A stretch of DNA of 58,757 bases from Candidatus Omnitrophota bacterium. Its GTDB lineage: Bacteria > Hinthialibacterota > Hinthialibacteria > Hinthialibacterales > Hinthialibacteraceae. Position numbers and translations under genes: made by a program. The notes beneath the pieces were generated by a model. The model saw nothing but the letters and a program-made list of their open reading frames with translations. It ran no database searches and was not told the DNA's origin. The stretch lies in contig JAFGTC010000218.1 in assembly GCA_016934335.1 (NCBI GenBank), forward strand, positions 1 through 58,757, given 5' to 3'. Positions 57,966 through 58,757 of this stretch are shown here, in pieces; the stretch's first letter is position 1; every line of letters begins with the position of its first letter.

Positions 57966-58572
57966 TCGGAGCGCGCGCCATCGCGAGCATCCTGAAATCT
58001 CATGGCATCGAACCGGCTCCTGACCAAAGGAAGCAGGCGAACTGGCGTGTATTTTTGAAAGTTCATTGGGATTGCTTAGGCGCGATTTCACGACGATCGA
58101 GGTATGGACGAAAGGCGGCCTCGTTACTTATTACTTACTCTTCGTCATGGAATTGTCGATTCGCCGGATTCATTTTGCCGGTTGTGCTCCCCATCCAAAC
58201 TCGCCATGGATGGAACAAATCGTCAGGAATCTAACGGATCCTTTTGATGGATTCCTTCTCAACATCCGTCTTTTGCTGATGGATCGCGACCGCAAGTTTT
58301 GTGAAACGTTTCGGCAATCCTTAAAACGGGAGGATGTGAACTGCAAGCGCTTATCACCTCGATCTCTTAATTTAACTCCCCTATCGAACGCTTTATAAGA
58401 ACGATCAAATAAGAGTGTTTGGCCAAGATGATCTTCTTCAGTGAACATTCTCTGCGCAAGGCCATCCTCGAATTCTGTGAGCATTATCACAATGAGAAAA
58501 ATCTCCGGGACGATTTGCTGCCATGAACGACTTGGGGGAATGTTGCGCTATTACTATCGCGACGCGGCCTAA
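57966..58572 (+). pseudogene. Frameshifted transposase (rve integrase core) remnant
   Basis: Pieces in three frames together make up an rve-type DDE transposase. AIASILKSHGIEPAP at 57977, then DFTTIEVWTKGGLVTYYLLF with HFAGCAPHPNSPWM and LLMDRDRKFCETF (58085-58370), then PIERFIRTIK, an in-frame stop, ECLAKMIFFSEHSLRK (58380-58500), and ERLGGMLRYYYRDAA with a stop at 58570-58572. Frameshifts lie near 58085 and 58375, and about 20 residues are lost near 58525. The catalytic residues of the core fall in the broken parts, so the element is inactive. Confidence 0.8.
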
Positions 58573-58757
58573 AGAAAAAAAACAGTCCACTGCGGCATCA
58601 GACGCTCCTGTTCAAGCACGCCATAAGTGTTGACAGTCGAAATGTATTCGGAGGAGATTTGTGACCAATATCAGGCCTCCTGAGCTGGGCGGGGAATTCC
58701 GTAGAATCGATGATTTTGGCAAGATACCATTTTGGGGATAAAAACGTTCGATCCAAA
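58573..58757. other. Right-end sequence, no clear gene
   Basis: After the transposase remnant there are about 185 bases to the window edge. A 26-codon frame starts with GTG at 58660 after GGAGGAG and ends before 58741; I do not recognise it, and it may be an accident or the end of the mobile element. Confidence 0.3.

Overview
The window looks like a chromosomal stretch from an uncultured, Gram-negative-type bacterium. The signs are NADH dehydrogenase subunits, a TolC-type outer-membrane protein with periplasmic adaptors, a prepilin, Tat and Sec signal peptides, CRTAC1/UnbV proteins, and one giant protein with a LEPR-XLL-like N-terminus. That mix, plus a topoisomerase I whose zinc fingers are replaced by C-terminal repeats and a Lys-rich tail, fits the Planctomycetota/Hydrogenedentota/Omnitrophota-like candidate phyla. 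This placement is inference; no 16S gene or marker tree is available here.

Layout. 1-9.3 kb is mostly housekeeping: nuoB (partial) and nuoA on the minus strand with a good promoter, guaA, a secreted carbon-nitrogen hydrolase on the minus strand, scpA-scpB-rluB as an overlapping operon, then topA, a small membrane protein and a NUDIX hydrolase. 9.3-16.3 kb has a two-domain GNAT protein (minus), a GntR(YtrA-type)-ABC ATPase-permease-permease operon with a candidate operator, and a TPR/zinc-ribbon membrane protein (minus). 16.8-21.4 kb has an HD-GYP phosphodiesterase, a prepilin-like protein and a TPR-CRTAC1 pair (minus). 21.5-27.6 kb has typA, a Tat-exported GH-A clan glycosidase and two small secreted proteins.

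28-54 kb is the most notable part. It holds a TolC-type channel, a classic HlyD-type adaptor, a DUF3467 protein, a GAF-HlyD fusion, and a PqqD-like/M50 protease/HlyD fusion. These are followed by an 18.5-kb gene for a protein of about 6,160 residues. That protein has a LEPR-XLL-like N-terminus, 13 flagellin-IN-like repeats, about 2,100 residues of RTX-type calcium-binding repeats and two LamG-like C-terminal domains. No type I secretion ABC ATPase lies in the cluster. I infer that it encodes a dedicated, perhaps protease-linked, export route for the giant surface protein.

54-58.7 kb has a secreted parallel beta-helix protein, a Tat-exported polysaccharide-deacetylase-like protein, a tRNA-Lys(CTT), and a scar of mobile DNA: an excisionase tail in a truncated reading frame and a frameshifted rve-type transposase.

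Three separate secreted proteins (25.9, 26.9 and 54.3 kb) end in nearly the same short C-terminal sequence, W-E-[LI]-[FH]-[EK] at the very end. This may be an undescribed C-terminal tag.
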